Shown here: piece after piece, positions 1-12,930 of the stretch
Layout: each line of letters opens with the position of its first letter
Position numbering within the stretch: position 1 is the stretch's first letter
DNA from: Orbilia blumenaviensis
Lineage: Eukaryota > Ascomycota > Orbiliomycetes > Orbiliales > Orbiliaceae
Length of the DNA: 64,000 nucleotides
Assembly: GCA_036872755.1 (NCBI GenBank)
Contig: JAVHNS010000010.1
Coordinates: 1,736,001-1,800,000 of the forward strand
Direction of reading: 5' to 3'
Made by a program: the position numbers and the translations under genes
The notes under the pieces: generated by a model
Told to the model about the DNA's origin: nothing
The model's input: only the letters and a program-made list of their open reading frames with translations
Databases searched by the model: none

Positions 1-3000
1 GCTGTTGCTTGGCTGTAGCATTGTATATAAAATTTGACTTGGGGTGTTGTCTAGGATCTGTGTGAAAGAGTAAACCAATGTAAGGTCCTTTGCAATTAAG
101 ACAACTAAAGATGGTTCGATGGGTTTGGCATACTGATGTGAGAATTGACGCCCATAACGGGGGAGCGAGAATAACGGAGGGTAGGAGGGGAATATAACCA
201 CAAACCTCCAGTTGGATTATCTGTTCTGAGTCTTACACGCTGTACACAGGCCATGCACGGCCTACGTAACTTTCACATTCTTCCTTATCTTTCTGTTGCC
301 AAAGCATAAGAAACACTAGTCTAACTGGTGTGAAATTTTTTTTCTTTCCATTTCCTTCAATCACATCCACTCACCGTGCCCATGCTTGCTTTTCCGTGAC
401 GGGTAGCTGAAGCAACCCGGCTAACCGCATGGCCAGAAACATATTTAGATTCCCTTGCTATGCCTAACGTCCGTTCGCGATAGGGTACAGCCATTCGTGC
501 CATGAACCTTGCCCCAGGAGATATCAAAAACTCCTGCGAACAAACCCAAGAACGGTTCATGGTTTCCATCGGCCGTCAGGGGTTTCGGAGCCAATATGCG
601 GACCAGGTGGGCCTCTTCCTGCAGCCATAGGGGAGATTTGCAACCTTGTTAATTATACGCCGAGCCAGGGAGAGTTTATTTCGTCCTCCTTCGTTCTCAC
701 TGCCTTGTTTGCGCAACGCAGATTAGGTGAGCCCAGGTTTTCCAAGACGCCCGAGTTTCCGAGATATTCTACGGCGGACGCGAACGATCGATATTTGAGA
801 GTTTCCAAGCGTGGCAGTGCTCGCGCCGAGAGAGCTTGTCTGTACACCCGAAAGCGCATCGTTGTGAAGCATATTTTTTGAGTTTCGCTTTCCCGCCAGC
901 GTGAATGAGAAACTCTACATAATCACTGCATAGTCTATGCGGTTTGATTCCGAATCGCTTAGCCTGAGGTTCAACCCACAACTCGAACGAGAACAGCCTG
1001 ACCCACAACCACATGCTAAAAAATCTGTCTTCTCAGGGTCAACTGGCAGAAAAAATTTTATCTTTGCAATCTCGCTTGGCCGCACGGATAAGACGGGTTT
1101 CATAAAACGGATCGAACTGCTTATTCGTTTTCTGGGTTCTACCATGCATGCGCATGTGAAGGGAGAATGTTCGGATGATGTTTCATAACAGAATCTCATT
1201 GAATAATTGGTTTGCCAGACCCAAGAAAAGGAATGATACAGCCGCAGGCGTGTGCCCAAGAAAGTACCAAGAGATAGATGCTGTGTGGCATGGATGCATG
1301 CATTTGGTCCAACCTTAAACCTACAGCTGGATCCTAGAACCTTATCCGAGCGACTGGCTTCCCAACGAGGATCTACCTTCAAAGACCGTAATTTTCCGGA
1401 AGCATCAGAAATTTTTCTTTGATGATGAAAGGGGGAGAAAATGTAATTATAGATCAGCCGTGATATACGTAGGCGTGTTTCTTATATTATATTCATCAAC
1501 TAATACTAATTTCTGCATGCACATACTTACTCTGTATGGGTGGGGACGGAGCCAAGATAAGACAGGAGATCCCAACTTTCCAGTCCCCTTACGGGTCGTG
1601 TCTCTCTCGCTGACGTACTACAGGTTCTTGGGTTTTCTTGTGCGTGATAGTTAACATTCCAATCATTCCACAACAAGCAAAAAAATTCGAGTCGGACGGG
1701 ATAAACCAGCGTATTGCAATGGTAGCATCACCTATCGGCTGTTTGTTAGTCTCGGGACTCTCTTGGCCGTTTGTATGACTTGAGATCGGAGAAAGCGAAA
1801 GGAGTAGTCGAGTTACCAACCCGACCAAGCATTCGAAGATACCTACCAACGTTATGATACATTATCTCAGGCTACACGATGCAATGGATATCGACATGAA
1901 TATAACTCTTGGTGTTTTGGCAAAATTGCCCAATCGGGCACCTCTCACAAGCCTTGTTGGTTATTGATGAAACTGCGGGCTGAGAAGATTACACGATTAC
2001 TGATTGTGCACCAGTGTGGTGTACATTCTGCCATTTCTTTCGTTTCTTTTCCTAGGGCTAGCGGCAGCTTTTTGTTTTTTATTTTGCCTTGTGCGACGCA
2101 GGAGTAAAGATTTTCAGGCTGGACATCCTGGATCTAGATTTTGAGGTGGGCGTGGAATACGACCGCAAAATCCGATAGGCCACAGCACGGGAGGCCTTTT
2201 CCTTGTACATTTTTATGCATGCAAATTTGTTTTCTTTCTTTCTTTTTTTTTTTTTTTGGGCATGTGTCTGAGAATTGCGGCATGGGGTCGATGGGCACTT
2301 ATCATTGGTTTTGATGGCAAACTGTTGAGTGTCCTCTTTCGCGGGTTTATGGCGGACCGGAGGAAAGGAGGCTCACCTCTTGATTATACATTTATGAACT
2401 GGAGTGTTCGCGATAAGAAGGTATGGAGACTCGGTTTGGGTAACGTTACGGCTTTGGGTTCTGACCGAAGACCCTGACGCAATGTTATTTTGGATGTTAT
2501 GCGAAATTCACCACACCCCCAACACATTACCTTGAGGTTGTACGGAGTACCCTCGAGCGAGGAAAATGGGTTCCGAACCTCGGTATTTAAACTTTATGAT
2601 GGCCCGGCTCAAGATGGGAATGTTTAATATTCAATCAATCTCATATTAGTCAGATGATACATATCAAGTTATAGATTTGGTTTAAATAGCCTTTGGTCCA
2701 CATATCTTGGCGACCTGTTCCGTCTCGCCGGTGCCGTGTCGTTTAACTTCGAAGCTGGCCTCCGGACTGTAGTACCAGCATCGTGGCCAAACATGGAAGC
2801 ATATCGCTAGCGTGGCAAAAGGCGTGAGTATAAGCAGCGAGTTAAGTATGTGCTACAATCATATTGTAAGATCGGCTGGATCATTATCTTGCGCAGTTGC
2901 GTAATAGTCTTCTAAGCCTCTCTTTGAATTGGATATACAGCCATACTATACACGCAAACCCTAAGAGAGTTTAGGTGCAGTATTCGAATACCTATCGGAA

Positions 3001-5080
3001 TGATTCAAGTTTCCGATGCTCTCGCAATATATGTCTTAATAATAGATAGCTAAGCGCCGAGAAATACAGCCCTTGCGCATATTAACGGCTAGATAGGGTC
3101 GCGTGTATGTTGGTAGTGAGATATACACACATACATCAATTCGCCGGGCGCAAGTTTCTTGAGAAGGTAGTCCGGCATACTCATAGTCACTCAGGAGCCA
3201 GTGTATTTCCTGCCGTCTCCAAGCCAGTCCTGGAATCCTGTGTCAATATTTAGCTAAATTACACCAATGAATGCCAGAAACTTTGGCAACCGCGTTGTGA
3301 GCACCGTACACGCATGGGTTCGGGAACGAAAAGTCCGAAGTTTTCAATTAGGCGGGACAAGCCTTAGGAAGCCAAGAGTCGATTGGTCAATCCATTCTAT
3401 GGATCTGAACATATGCGGGGTCGATCCGGATACAGGGGTTCTACACCTGGGTAACGGGTTCTGAATAGGCTAAATCGGAGAGGAAACATACATGTACGTA
3501 CACCGGAAAAATATTAGAAAGGGTTTCCTCGTGATATAATAGTATCGTTCCTCCAGATTCCTGATTCGTCATATATATTCGTATACGCAATCGCGCATAA
3601 ACCGTAATTGGTTATGCAGCTTCGGTCCAGATAGCCACCGGAGTTGTAATTTGTGCATCTTTCGAAAGTTTTCATGGATCTTATTGAAGCTTATACACAG
3701 GATCTACAACATAAAGCGGTAGGATCCACGAAGCAGATCTTTCTACGCCACATAAATATGACTACAACTTCAAGAATCGAATTAATCAAATTGTAAATTA
3801 TGTTGATATGTCGGTTGTTCTTCAATCTTGCTGTGAATCCTCAGAATCAATATTTACCAATCTTGATCGATTGAAACTCTCGTGAGCTGGTGAATTTTAC
3901 TTGTGAATATATATGTATGCCCAGTGAAAGTAAACTTACAAAGCGAGATGTTAGCAAGAAGAACAATCGAAAGTAATTTGGTACTTACGCCCTTTATAAA
4001 GGGAGAGAGCCTTTTGTCATCCTTTGGAACAGTCGGAGAATTTTACGGAGCATCTGTATCCAGAATTCCGTTAAGATTGTGTTGTTGCGGGGCAGATAAG
4101 ATGGGATGAAACCACAGACCCGGATCTCGGCCCGTCCGCAACAAAGAACTAACGTTTCAGGTTCAAACCCAACGATGAACTGAGCCCGGGCTAACTGCGG
4201 AGCTGATAACTTCGCCACAGAATGCGACAAAATGTGGGTCCTTGAAGGGCATGTCGGTCTCTTCGGCAGGCCTCTCTACTCTTACCGAATTCAGAACGAC
4301 GGTACGATGTCTACTTACTTGGGTACGACATCCTGTCCTTCAGCGGTGAACCTGGTACTGCCAACAGTCTACCATCGCTACCAAATCTTCACCAGGATCC
4401 GAGGACGAAAACCATAGGATGGACCACGCGATCTTTTGGATAAATCCGTGGTACCCTAGTGCACGATCCAGGCACAATCTTTTCAAAAAGCTTGAGTGCT
4501 TTTCCCCTCCGATCCCTACATTTGTATATATGCTGCACATGCAAATATTCTCCCGCTCCAAGAATGGAGAGGAACATTCGAACCCGGCTGCGAAATGTGG
4601 GGTTCTTCCTGACGGTAAAATGAATGGCCAGACCCGGTACAATGAGCACCCTAGGAAAATGGAGCTAGCAGGTGAAGCCATTGAAAAGTTCTAACAGCGC
4701 CTGGAATATGGCGTCAGTGGTAGCTACTGCCACTAAAAGAGGGTTAAGCCGTCGGAGAACATGGCTCCGTCGACACCTACTACCTTAGAATTGCTCCTTC
4801 CTTCCTCCTGGATGGTTCCACCGGAACGAAACATGCTCAATCACACTATTGGCTGTTGACTGAAAGATGGATAGATGACCCTTCAAAATTTGGGTTTCTC
4901 CTTACCTTGCCCAGTCCTAGGGACTGTACAGCTGTGGCGTGTAGGTGGAGATTTCATGTCCACGAGATGATTAGGGTCTCTATGGAATTCCGTGATGACC
5001 GGAGAAACGTAACCGGTAGGCTAAAGGGTCCCTAGGTGCACAATATAGGGCAATCAGTCAGGAGGGCCTTGGCTTTTGTC
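1..5080. other. Gene-free region, left edge
   Basis: No convincing gene is seen. The open frames here are short, overlap one another on both strands and show no recognisable domain, signal peptide or linked splice sites. Pyrimidine tracts occur near 2228-2256. Base composition is not strongly AT-rich, so this does not look like a heavily RIP-mutated transposon. The last few hundred bases are probably the upstream region of the GH74 gene. Confidence 0.6.
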
Positions 5081-5088
5081 TATAAAAT
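5081..5088 (+). promoter_or_regulatory. Putative TATA box of the GH74 gene
   Basis: The sequence TATAAAAT lies 97 bases upstream of the chosen ATG at 5178, a common spacing for fungal TATA elements. It is the best core promoter match in the 200 bases before the gene. No transcription data are available, so this rests on sequence and spacing only. Confidence 0.4.
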
Positions 5089-5177
5089 ACGCCGAGGTTC
5101 CCCCAATTTTCAAAAGATGGTTCGAGTTCTCTACAACCGTAGCATTAACTGCACTGTTCTGTGAACAATCCAGGACA

Positions 5178-8079
5178 ATGGTCGCAATATCGACTCTTTT
5201 GGCGGCTGCTGCCGCGCCGCTTTTGGCATCTGCGGCTCCATCGCAGTGCTACAACTGGAAGAATGTCAAAGTTGGAGGTGGTGGTGGGTTTATTCCGGGC
5301 ATCGTCTTCAACCCAACGGAGAAGGGACTTGCATATGCTAGGACCGACATTGGTGGAGCGTATCGGCTTAATGCCGACGATTCATGGACCCCTTTGAACG
5401 ATAATGTTGGTTCTGCTAACTGGTATGTGACTGCAATCTGAATCTTCGAAAACTCAGAAAGCGTTCCAATATCACGTTATGTTCAGGAAGGCATATGCTG
5501 ATTGTACTCTTAGGAATCACTGGGGTGTCGATGCTCTTGCCACTGACCCTGTTGACACCAATCGTGTCTATATGGCAGTTGGTATGTACACGATCTCGTG
5601 GGATCCTAACAACGGCGCTATCATGAGGTCCACAGATAAGGGTAATACCTGGGCTGAAACTACCCTTCCGTTCAAGGTTGGAGGTAATATGCCTGGAAGA
5701 GGTGTCGGTGAGGTAAATAGATCCCAACCATAACTTTCCTTCCTCTACACATAGTGAATTAAAAACACTGACATTATGTTAAGCGTCTCACTATTGATCC
5801 TCATTCGAACAACATCCTTTATTTTGGCGCCCGCTCCGGAAACGGATTGTGGAAGTCCACCGATTATGGTGTCACATGGGGCAAGGTTTCTTCCTTTACC
5901 AACGTTGGAACGTTCAAGCCAAATGCTACCGACCCCAACGAGTATATGCAAGACCCAATCGGTATTGCATGGGTAACTTTCGACGAAAACAGCGGCGGCA
6001 GCAAGACTGTTGCTACTCCTCGTATCTTCGTTGGTGTCGCAGACCTCGGAAACTCGGTCTTCGTCAGCAATAATGCCGGATCTACGTGTGAGTCTTCTCA
6101 TTACATAATGGAGAGTCATTGTGAAAGTATATATTGACCTTTCCTAGGGACCGCTGTTGCTGGTCAACCTACTGGCTATATTCCTCACAAGGGTGTTTTC
6201 TCTGCCGCCGAGAACGTCCTATACATCTCATACTCTAACGGCGGTGGCCCATATGACGGAACTTTGGGATCCGTTTGGAAGTACAACTTGACTAGCAGCG
6301 CCTGGACCAATATCACCCCGCCATCCCCCAGTGACAGCACTTACTACGGCTTCGGTGGCCTCGCCGTTGACAAGCAGAAGCCAGGTACTATCATGGTTGC
6401 CGCTTTGAATTCGTGGTGGCCTGATGGCATCATCTGGCGAAGCACCAACAGCGGTGCCACCTGGACCAGCATCTGGGAATGGGCCGGATACCCCACTAGA
6501 AACAAGTACTACAAGATTGATGCCACCCCCGCTCCATGGATCTATGACCCAGCTGCCACTGATCCAAAGGATGTCGGTTGGATGATGGAGGCCCTCGTTA
6601 TCGATCCATTCGATTCCAACCATTGGCTTTACGGTACCGGTGCCACCATTCTTGGCAGCCGGGACCTTCTTAAGTGGGACGCTAGCCCAAGGAACGTCAC
6701 CCTCAAGATTATGGCCAATGGCATCGAAGAAACCGCTATTCAGGATCTTCTGTCCCCGCCACAGGGTCCTGGTATCCTTCTTTCTGGAATGTACGATGCC
6801 GGCGGCTTCCTTCACAGGAACTTAGATGTTGCCCAGACTCCTTCTGACCAGTTCCACATCTACTATACTGGTACCACTGACATTGACTATGCCGGAAACA
6901 AGCCCTTGAACCTGGTCCGTGTCGGTACTCAACTTCAGGAGCTCTCCTCTTCGAACGACGGAGGTGTTACCTGGAACAAGATCTACGCTGCTAACAATGC
7001 TCAGCACGGTACCGTTGCATTGTCTGCCGATGGTGATATCATTATCTGGAGTCCTAACAATGGCCAACCAATCCGCTCCCAATATACCAATGCTTTCACC
7101 ACTATCTCGGCCCTACCAGCTAACGCCGCTATCGCTGCTGATAGGCGCAACAACAACCTCTTCTATGGTGCCTCCACCAACCAGTTCTACGTCTCCACCA
7201 ACGGAGCTCTCGCCTGGTCTGCTACTGCCACTCTTACTGGGGCCACAAAGGCCTACAAGATCGTGCCAAACCCAACTGCTTCTGGTGACGTCTGGGTTTC
7301 TACCGACAATGGTCTCTACAGATCTACCGACTCTGGATCTACTTTCACCAAGATTGGTGGTGTCACTGTTGGTGGCCATTTCGATCTTGGTGCACCAAAG
7401 ACCAGCGGTGCCTACTGGTCTATCGCCGGTTTCTTCACTGTCGATGGTGTAGCTGGCGTATACCGTTCCGATGACGCCGGTGTTAACTGGGTCCGCATCA
7501 ATGACGCTTACGGATTCGGTGCCGCTGACGCTAACAAGATCGCTGTTGACTACAAGGTCTACGGCCGTATCTTCGTCGGTACTAACGGACGTGGTATCTT
7601 CTACGGAAACCCAAGCTGCTCAAGCCCTCCACCAACGAGCAGCACCACCACCGCCCGCACTTCGTCTTCTACTACCCAGGTTACCACCACTAGGACCACT
7701 ACCCCAGTCACAACGAGCTCTACTACTGCCGTCCGAACCTCGACTACTACTGCTGTGACTACCACCGCTAGGACCACAACTCCTAGTACTACACCAGTTA
7801 CAACATCCCGAACCACTACTACCAGTAAGTCCTTGTACCTTAAGTAGAATATTAGTGACCAAGCTGCTGACCGTTTAATAGCCACGAGAACAACAACTGC
7901 TGGTGGCGCTGTTCAGAGCCAATGGGGACAATGCGGTGGTATCGGCTGGACTGTAAGAACCACGTTCCACACACACATAATTGCTTCAAAATACTAACTG
8001 AAACCTCTAGGGCCCAACCGCCTGTGTATCCCCATACACTTGCCAAGTCGGCAACCCATACTACTCTCAATGTTTGTAA
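5178..8079 (+). CDS. GH74 xyloglucanase with C-terminal CBM1 (secreted)
   Basis: Six exons: 5178-5422, 5487-5712, 5784-6087, 6148-7824, 7882-7952, 8011-8079, giving 863 residues. Introns are 57-71 bases. The start is the first in-frame ATG. Residues 1-20 form a signal peptide ending ASA-AP. The catalytic part is a GH74 double seven-bladed beta-propeller: RTDIGGAYR near residue 55 carries the expected catalytic Asp (D57), VGGNMPGRG follows, and DIDYAG near 503-508 at the start of the second propeller is the likely site of the second catalytic Asp. A Thr/Ser-rich linker (about 749-825) leads to a 35-residue CBM1 (829-863) with WGQCGGIGW and four cysteines. GH74 enzymes cleave the glucan backbone of plant xyloglucan; the CBM1 binds cellulose. 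Whether it is endo-acting or reducing-end-specific depends on a loop I did not assess. It stands alone, followed by a convergent rvt gene. Confidence 0.93.
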
Positions 8080-8445
8080 ATATAGGAGATATCCTAGTGT
8101 GTAAATAATGGAAGGGTGGGGGCAAAAACTGTACATACACGGTATTATTTTGGATGTGTATTTCGTTTTTCATTATATGATATGATATGGGTTTACTGCA
8201 TGCATATAAGCTTCTTGTAACATACGTTTTGGCAGAAATGGAATCTTCTTGCGGATATTTTTCTTAGGAGCGACTGCTTAAAATACAACAAAAGAATGTG
8301 TTGAAAATGCGTCCTAGCTATACCCGGTCCTAAATCTTGCAATGCGATCGTTATAGCCGACCATGGTGTCAGAATAGCGAAGAAAATTACTGGGTAAGTG
8401 GTTGATCTTTGAATACTAGCTTCAATCTCTCAGATTTTGAAAACC
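8080..8445. other. Convergent intergenic region
   Basis: This stretch lies between the 3' ends of the GH74 and rvt genes. It should hold both polyadenylation regions; AT-rich stretches such as ATGATATGATATG near 8177 are present. No open reading frame or RNA gene is seen. Confidence 0.5.
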
Positions 8446-11400
8446 TCATTGATCCCATTTGGTTTTGAGATTGGTATATATATCAATCATGGCTACTGGA
8501 AGCCTTCCTTCATCAGCGACTTTAAACTCCCCGAAGTAATCCAGTACCGATTCTCCAAAGGTTAGCAACCAACTCCTCCAATATGGCGTATTCTTAGAGT
8601 AATCACTCCTCAGCCATTCAACAGCCGAGTAAGGACGTGCTGCAAGCCCCTTTGAGATCCTATCTGGGAAACCATATCGGGATGACGTGGTTGGAGTCTC
8701 GGTAAGGCCGTTCCAAACATCACCCCAATACCCGAACTTACCCCTACGGCCGAGGATGAATTCGTCAAAGGTGATGAATGGATGTGGCTTTCTGCGCCTG
8801 CGAGACTGAGATTTCCGAGCGGCCTCTTGAGCGGCCAGCCACTCTTCCAACCCATCAAACCATTCATCTGGTATGTCATGGGTCCAAGCAATTTTTGGAG
8901 ACTTTGTGTCCTTAAGCCATTTGTCGCGGAGGCGTTCGTACTCACGTTTGTCTTTCTTGATGCAGTGCTTGAAGTTTTTGGGGTTGTATCTGCTGTGGTA
9001 AACGGAATTCTCCTCTTCGATTGTATAGGAGTTCAGAATTGGGAGAATGTCAAAGAGGACATTACGGACACCGAGCCCGCCGTTTGCGATGGGGATTAGA
9101 AGCCAGGCTGGGAGAAGAGGGCCGGGGGGCAGTTCATCGGAAAAGCGCGAGGTAATTAGTGATGCGATGTAGGATAGGATATCGCCGTTATGTTCGGGAA
9201 ACAGGGAAAGGTGTATTTTATTTATTGCGGCGATAATTTGGTCGACGTGCTGTTTGCCAAATGCCCGGGACGGTTTTGCGAAGTTTCGGACGAAAAACTT
9301 CATGTATCGGTTATAGGCACCGATCACACCAAGGATACTTTTTTGAGATTGAAGTTGGACCCGGAGCTCTTCGGTATGCTTCTCTACTTCGTCCTGTTTA
9401 ATAGTCCATATCCCGTTCGAGCCGAGCTTTATAAATCCCCAGGAGATTTCGCCAGATGGGAGGGTGCTATCGGGGGGTGTAGCCTCAGAAGGATTTGAGG
9501 AGATACGCACACATCCGCTTTTGTCGAGATTCCAGTCTGTACCGGTAAGGACAGAATACTCCTTGATTGTTTCCCAGGCGGTCTCGCAGAGCTTCTCGTC
9601 CTCGCTCCACCACCAAAAATCGTCGTGCATCTATTTGCCTTATATTAGCTAAAGATTTAGGGAAACCGAGTATTGGACGAAATAGGCTTACTCTAAACAG
9701 ATCAAGCTTCCCACCCGTGGCTCTATTGACAGCGAACTCCATCAAAAATAATTGAAGTTCCCCAAATACTAGCCCCAGGGGATGACTAATAGGCACACCC
9801 CTCTTAGAAGCCCTTACCTCTCCGCCAACTTCAAATCTTGCCGGTAGGTTCAAGAACGTCTTGAAAAACTTAAGCCAGTGGTGCGTAACACCCATAAATT
9901 CCATCAATTTCAAAATAATCTCATGGCTTTGGCTCTGTGCGAACCTGTAGGCATCAACCTGGACAACGGTAAATGGCTTCCCAGGGTTAACGGCATCAGC
10001 ATATTGCCTGTCGATGAGTAAACGCTGTAGAAGCATCTGTTTTAATTCTTCGTTTCGAGCACGGTGCATCTTTTCGTTGTCCTTCTTTTCTTGGTCTGCC
10101 CCTTCACCATCTTCGTCGTAGGTCCGGAAGTCATAAAGTGATTCTGGAAGAAGTGTTAGGAAGAACTCCTTCATAAAGGACTTTTGACGGATAGCGATTG
10201 AATTTGTAGCATTTTTGGCGTTCTCTTCCGATATTAGGGTGCTGCGGACCTCTTGCTATATTATTTTACTGGTGTTAATCGAAGCATCTTGAGTTTGGAA
10301 TCTACACACGACTTACACGAGCCTCGTCAATCGGATCTGTGGGACGGAGCCAAGCCGGGCTGTTATGCACTATCCGAAGAACTCTTCGTAACTAATTTTG
10401 TCAAGTTAGCTATATATAATTCCAGGACACATTGACCAGGGGCTGGTATACCGACCTCGATGCCCCACTTGACTCCAATCCACTGAAGGAAGATTGCATC
10501 AAGAAGCGACTCGTCAGCATAACATCTATATTTCCCGTTCAAATGCCTCCTGAAATTCATTTGTACACTGTCATCGCTATACTTCCAGTTCTCAATCTCC
10601 CTCAGTCGGAGGGTTAGTACCATGGCAATTTCATCAAGGATCACTGTGCTAAGCAAGATTTCTTTACACGCTGCCTTTTTGGCTTCAGTGAGGAGTTCAC
10701 CACTGACTAGGGCGTGGATCGATTGCTTGACCTCAGTGGTAGTCATTGCGTGGAGTTTGCGGAAGCACCCGGAGAAGCGACCGATGGTGTTACGGAGTTT
10801 TTTAAGGGTAATTGATTCCTCAAACCACTCCCCAAGGTACTTTAGTTCGTCATCCTCTTCTGCTTTGTCCGAATCGCCAGCAGCTTTTTCGTTTTCGCCG
10901 TCGTTGTGATCATCGTCTTCTTCGTCTTCCTCTTCTTCGTCTTCATCTTCGCCGAGATAACCGGAACGTCTCTTAATTTTGGATTCTTCTTCAACCTTTC
11001 GGAACAGATCCTCTAGGTATTGGGCATATGCCACCGGTTTCGCTTTTGGATCTGGTTCAAAGATTATACTCTCCAGCTCGGCCTTTTGAGCATACTTTTC
11101 AGGACGGCCCATTCCATCTGAGGAAAGGTTGATGGCAGATTCGTCATCTGATTTTGGGGTCTTGATGCCATCCTTATCGTCGTCTGGGGTGTCGGTTTTA
11201 CCCTCAAAGTTCATCCATTCATTGAAGATGGACCCGAATAGGGAGGTATATTGAGCCTTACGAAGGTCTACATTTATAAACACAAAATACTAAGTTTCAT
11301 AAAGATCAACGATGAAAGAGAGAGAGTATGCTTACGGCGACGGATCGTTTCCTCGGCTACCATTCGTTGGGGTTTGAACACATCGTCAGAAATGGTGGGA

Positions 11401-11821
11401 TCATGCTCTGACGAGGCCAAGATATCTGTACAAATATTCTATAAGCGCCCTTCCAAGATTTATATAATACTAACCTTAAGCATATGAAGACGGAGTGCAT
11501 ACCGGTAGCATTGGAATAGTATTCAAATATGGTACCATAGTTACTTGATTCTTTTTTCTTGCTCTCCTCGAGAAGGATTTGAAGTTTCTCCTTCTCGGAT
11601 CCGGCTGTTGCAACTCGGGCGAGAATTGGGAGGAAGTGGCCCTCGAGTTCCTTCTTTTGATTGTACAACTCCCTAAGCTTGAAGGCTAGAAGTTAAATAC
11701 TTAAGTGCTTAGTAGCTATTTTACGGGATAAAATATGGTAGGGAGCAATAGTGGTACCTGTCACCAGATTTCTGGCGTCAGTAATTGCATTGACATCGGT
11801 TGACGGCTTCGCGTTGTCCAT
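8446..11821 (-). CDS. rvt: rvt: reverse-transcriptase-related cellular gene
   Basis: Seven exons on the minus strand: 11821-11758, 11685-11503, 11425-11336, 11267-10452, 10369-10317, 10255-9692, 9630-8446, giving 984 residues. The RT core is recognisable. Motif A is VQVDAYRFAQS (Asp 503). Motif B is RGVPIS at 554-559, followed by an LGLVFGELQLF segment. Motif C is MHDDFWWW at 591-598, starting exactly at the last exon. All three catalytic aspartates are therefore present. A very acidic Glu/Asp run at about 219-252 sits in a large insertion ahead of the palm, and the N-terminus is Lys/Glu-rich and helical. Long N-terminal extension, large insertion and HDD motif match the rvt class of single-copy, non-mobile RT genes of fungi and some bacteria, rather than a LINE or LTR element: there is no endonuclease, integrase, RNase H or gag here and the frame is intact. 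Cellular role unknown. The short exon 10369-10317 is the least certain part. Confidence 0.85.
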
Positions 11822-12505
11822 GTCGGATTTGTGAGCTAGCAAGAACTACTTGACAGGATCAATGGAAGAGGCAATTCCGACTGTCTGAAAGGTATCGATT
11901 GAATGGATCGTAGGGAAAGAAGAGGGGAGACAAAGCTGTTTAAATAATAAAGGAACTTACTGCTATCAAAGCTTCGTTCGAGCACAGAGCTAACGTACGC
12001 GTCTGCAGCTCTGAGTTTCAATTCACACTGCGGAAAATGGCAATTCGATTACATAACGTTAGGGAGATTATTCCACAGCTGCAAAGACGGCACAAGCCGT
12101 AACCCCGCACTAAGATCCGTAAAGAACCTGCTGCTGACTCAGAGGAAGGCAGGGACGCGCACACATCGACGTTGGGTGAACTTGCACTTATGGCATTTCG
12201 CGACTTCCCGTGATGTTGACTCTAAAGTCTCAGTGGGATGACTAAGAACTCTCAGCGATAAGCAGGACTAAGCCAGGAACAGCAACGCCATCAAGCGAGA
12301 AACCCCGTTTCGGCTAAACCAACCCAGTCAATCTTTCTGTCGCAAAGACAAAATTTCTTCCCACAGGTTTCGATCTCGATCTCGATCTCGATCTCTCTCA
12401 TCCCCAATCCCTCAGCTTACCTCGACCCTCCCTGTACATTGCCAATTTCGACCAGTAGGGCCTTATTGAAGCTCTATCGCACAACTGGTAATCTAAAAAA
12501 AAAAA
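11822..12505. other. Divergent promoter region, rvt / Alb1-like
   Basis: This region separates the rvt start (minus) from the Alb1-like start (plus). A short direct repeat of CGATCT, about four units, occurs at 12371-12395, and a polyA run immediately precedes the plus-strand ATG. No gene is seen inside. Confidence 0.5.
12371..12395. repeat. CGATCT hexamer microsatellite
   Basis: Four consecutive units of the six-base motif lie about 110 bases upstream of the Alb1-like ATG, within its presumed promoter or 5' UTR. Confidence 0.8.
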
Positions 12506-12930
12506 ATGGCAAACAAGAACAATATCAACCGTCCGTCAGCGACTAAGGCAAAGGCTCGGGCAAAGACTAAGCCGTCGCATGCCCTTCGTCGCATTTCTAA
12601 ATCCAATGCATCCGCAAACCACCAACTCTCCTCGAAAAAGTCAAGAAAGCTGCTCAGGAATAAGGCATATACGGCGACAAGAATCATTGAGGAAGCCGAG
12701 AAGGAAGATGGAGACATTATGATGAGGGGTATATACCACCAATCCTATCCTGTCCTATTTATCTTATCCATAATCATGTTGAATTAGACGGGAATTGACG
12801 AAGAAGAATAGATGGGACACTATCTAGGAAGAAAGAGAAGCTACTGAAGAATCTGGCTGTGAATAAAGAGCAGAAGGAGCAGAAAGAAGCCGTGATGGAT
12901 GTCGATGAGGCTGTCGCTGAGGACTTGTGA
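12506..12930 (+). CDS. Alb1-like pre-60S ribosome biogenesis factor
   Basis: Two exons, 12506-12728 and 12812-12930, give a 113-residue, strongly basic protein. The intron is 83 bases with donor GTATAT and acceptor ATAG; upstream acceptors were excluded because they run into a stop. It opens with MANKNNINRP, which matches the start of yeast Alb1-type proteins. It then has a Lys/Arg-rich segment, an LSSKKSRKLLRNKAY motif near residues 47-61, an acidic patch around EKEDGDIMM, and a second basic block near LSRKKEKLLKNL. In yeast Alb1 is a nuclear shuttling factor that associates with the pre-60S particle together with Arx1. The family is short and poorly conserved, so the call rests on the N-terminal motif and the RNKAY-acidic-basic order. 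Another small nucleolar protein is possible. Confidence 0.65.

Noticed and set aside
915..1382. 155-codon open frame on the minus strand
   Set aside because: It has no domain, an irregular composition, overlaps another open frame on the opposite strand and has no splice-linked partner.
8446..11821. Interpretation of the RT gene as a LINE or LTR retrotransposon
   Set aside because: No endonuclease, RNase H, integrase, gag, terminal repeats or polyA tail; the gene has several spliceosomal introns.
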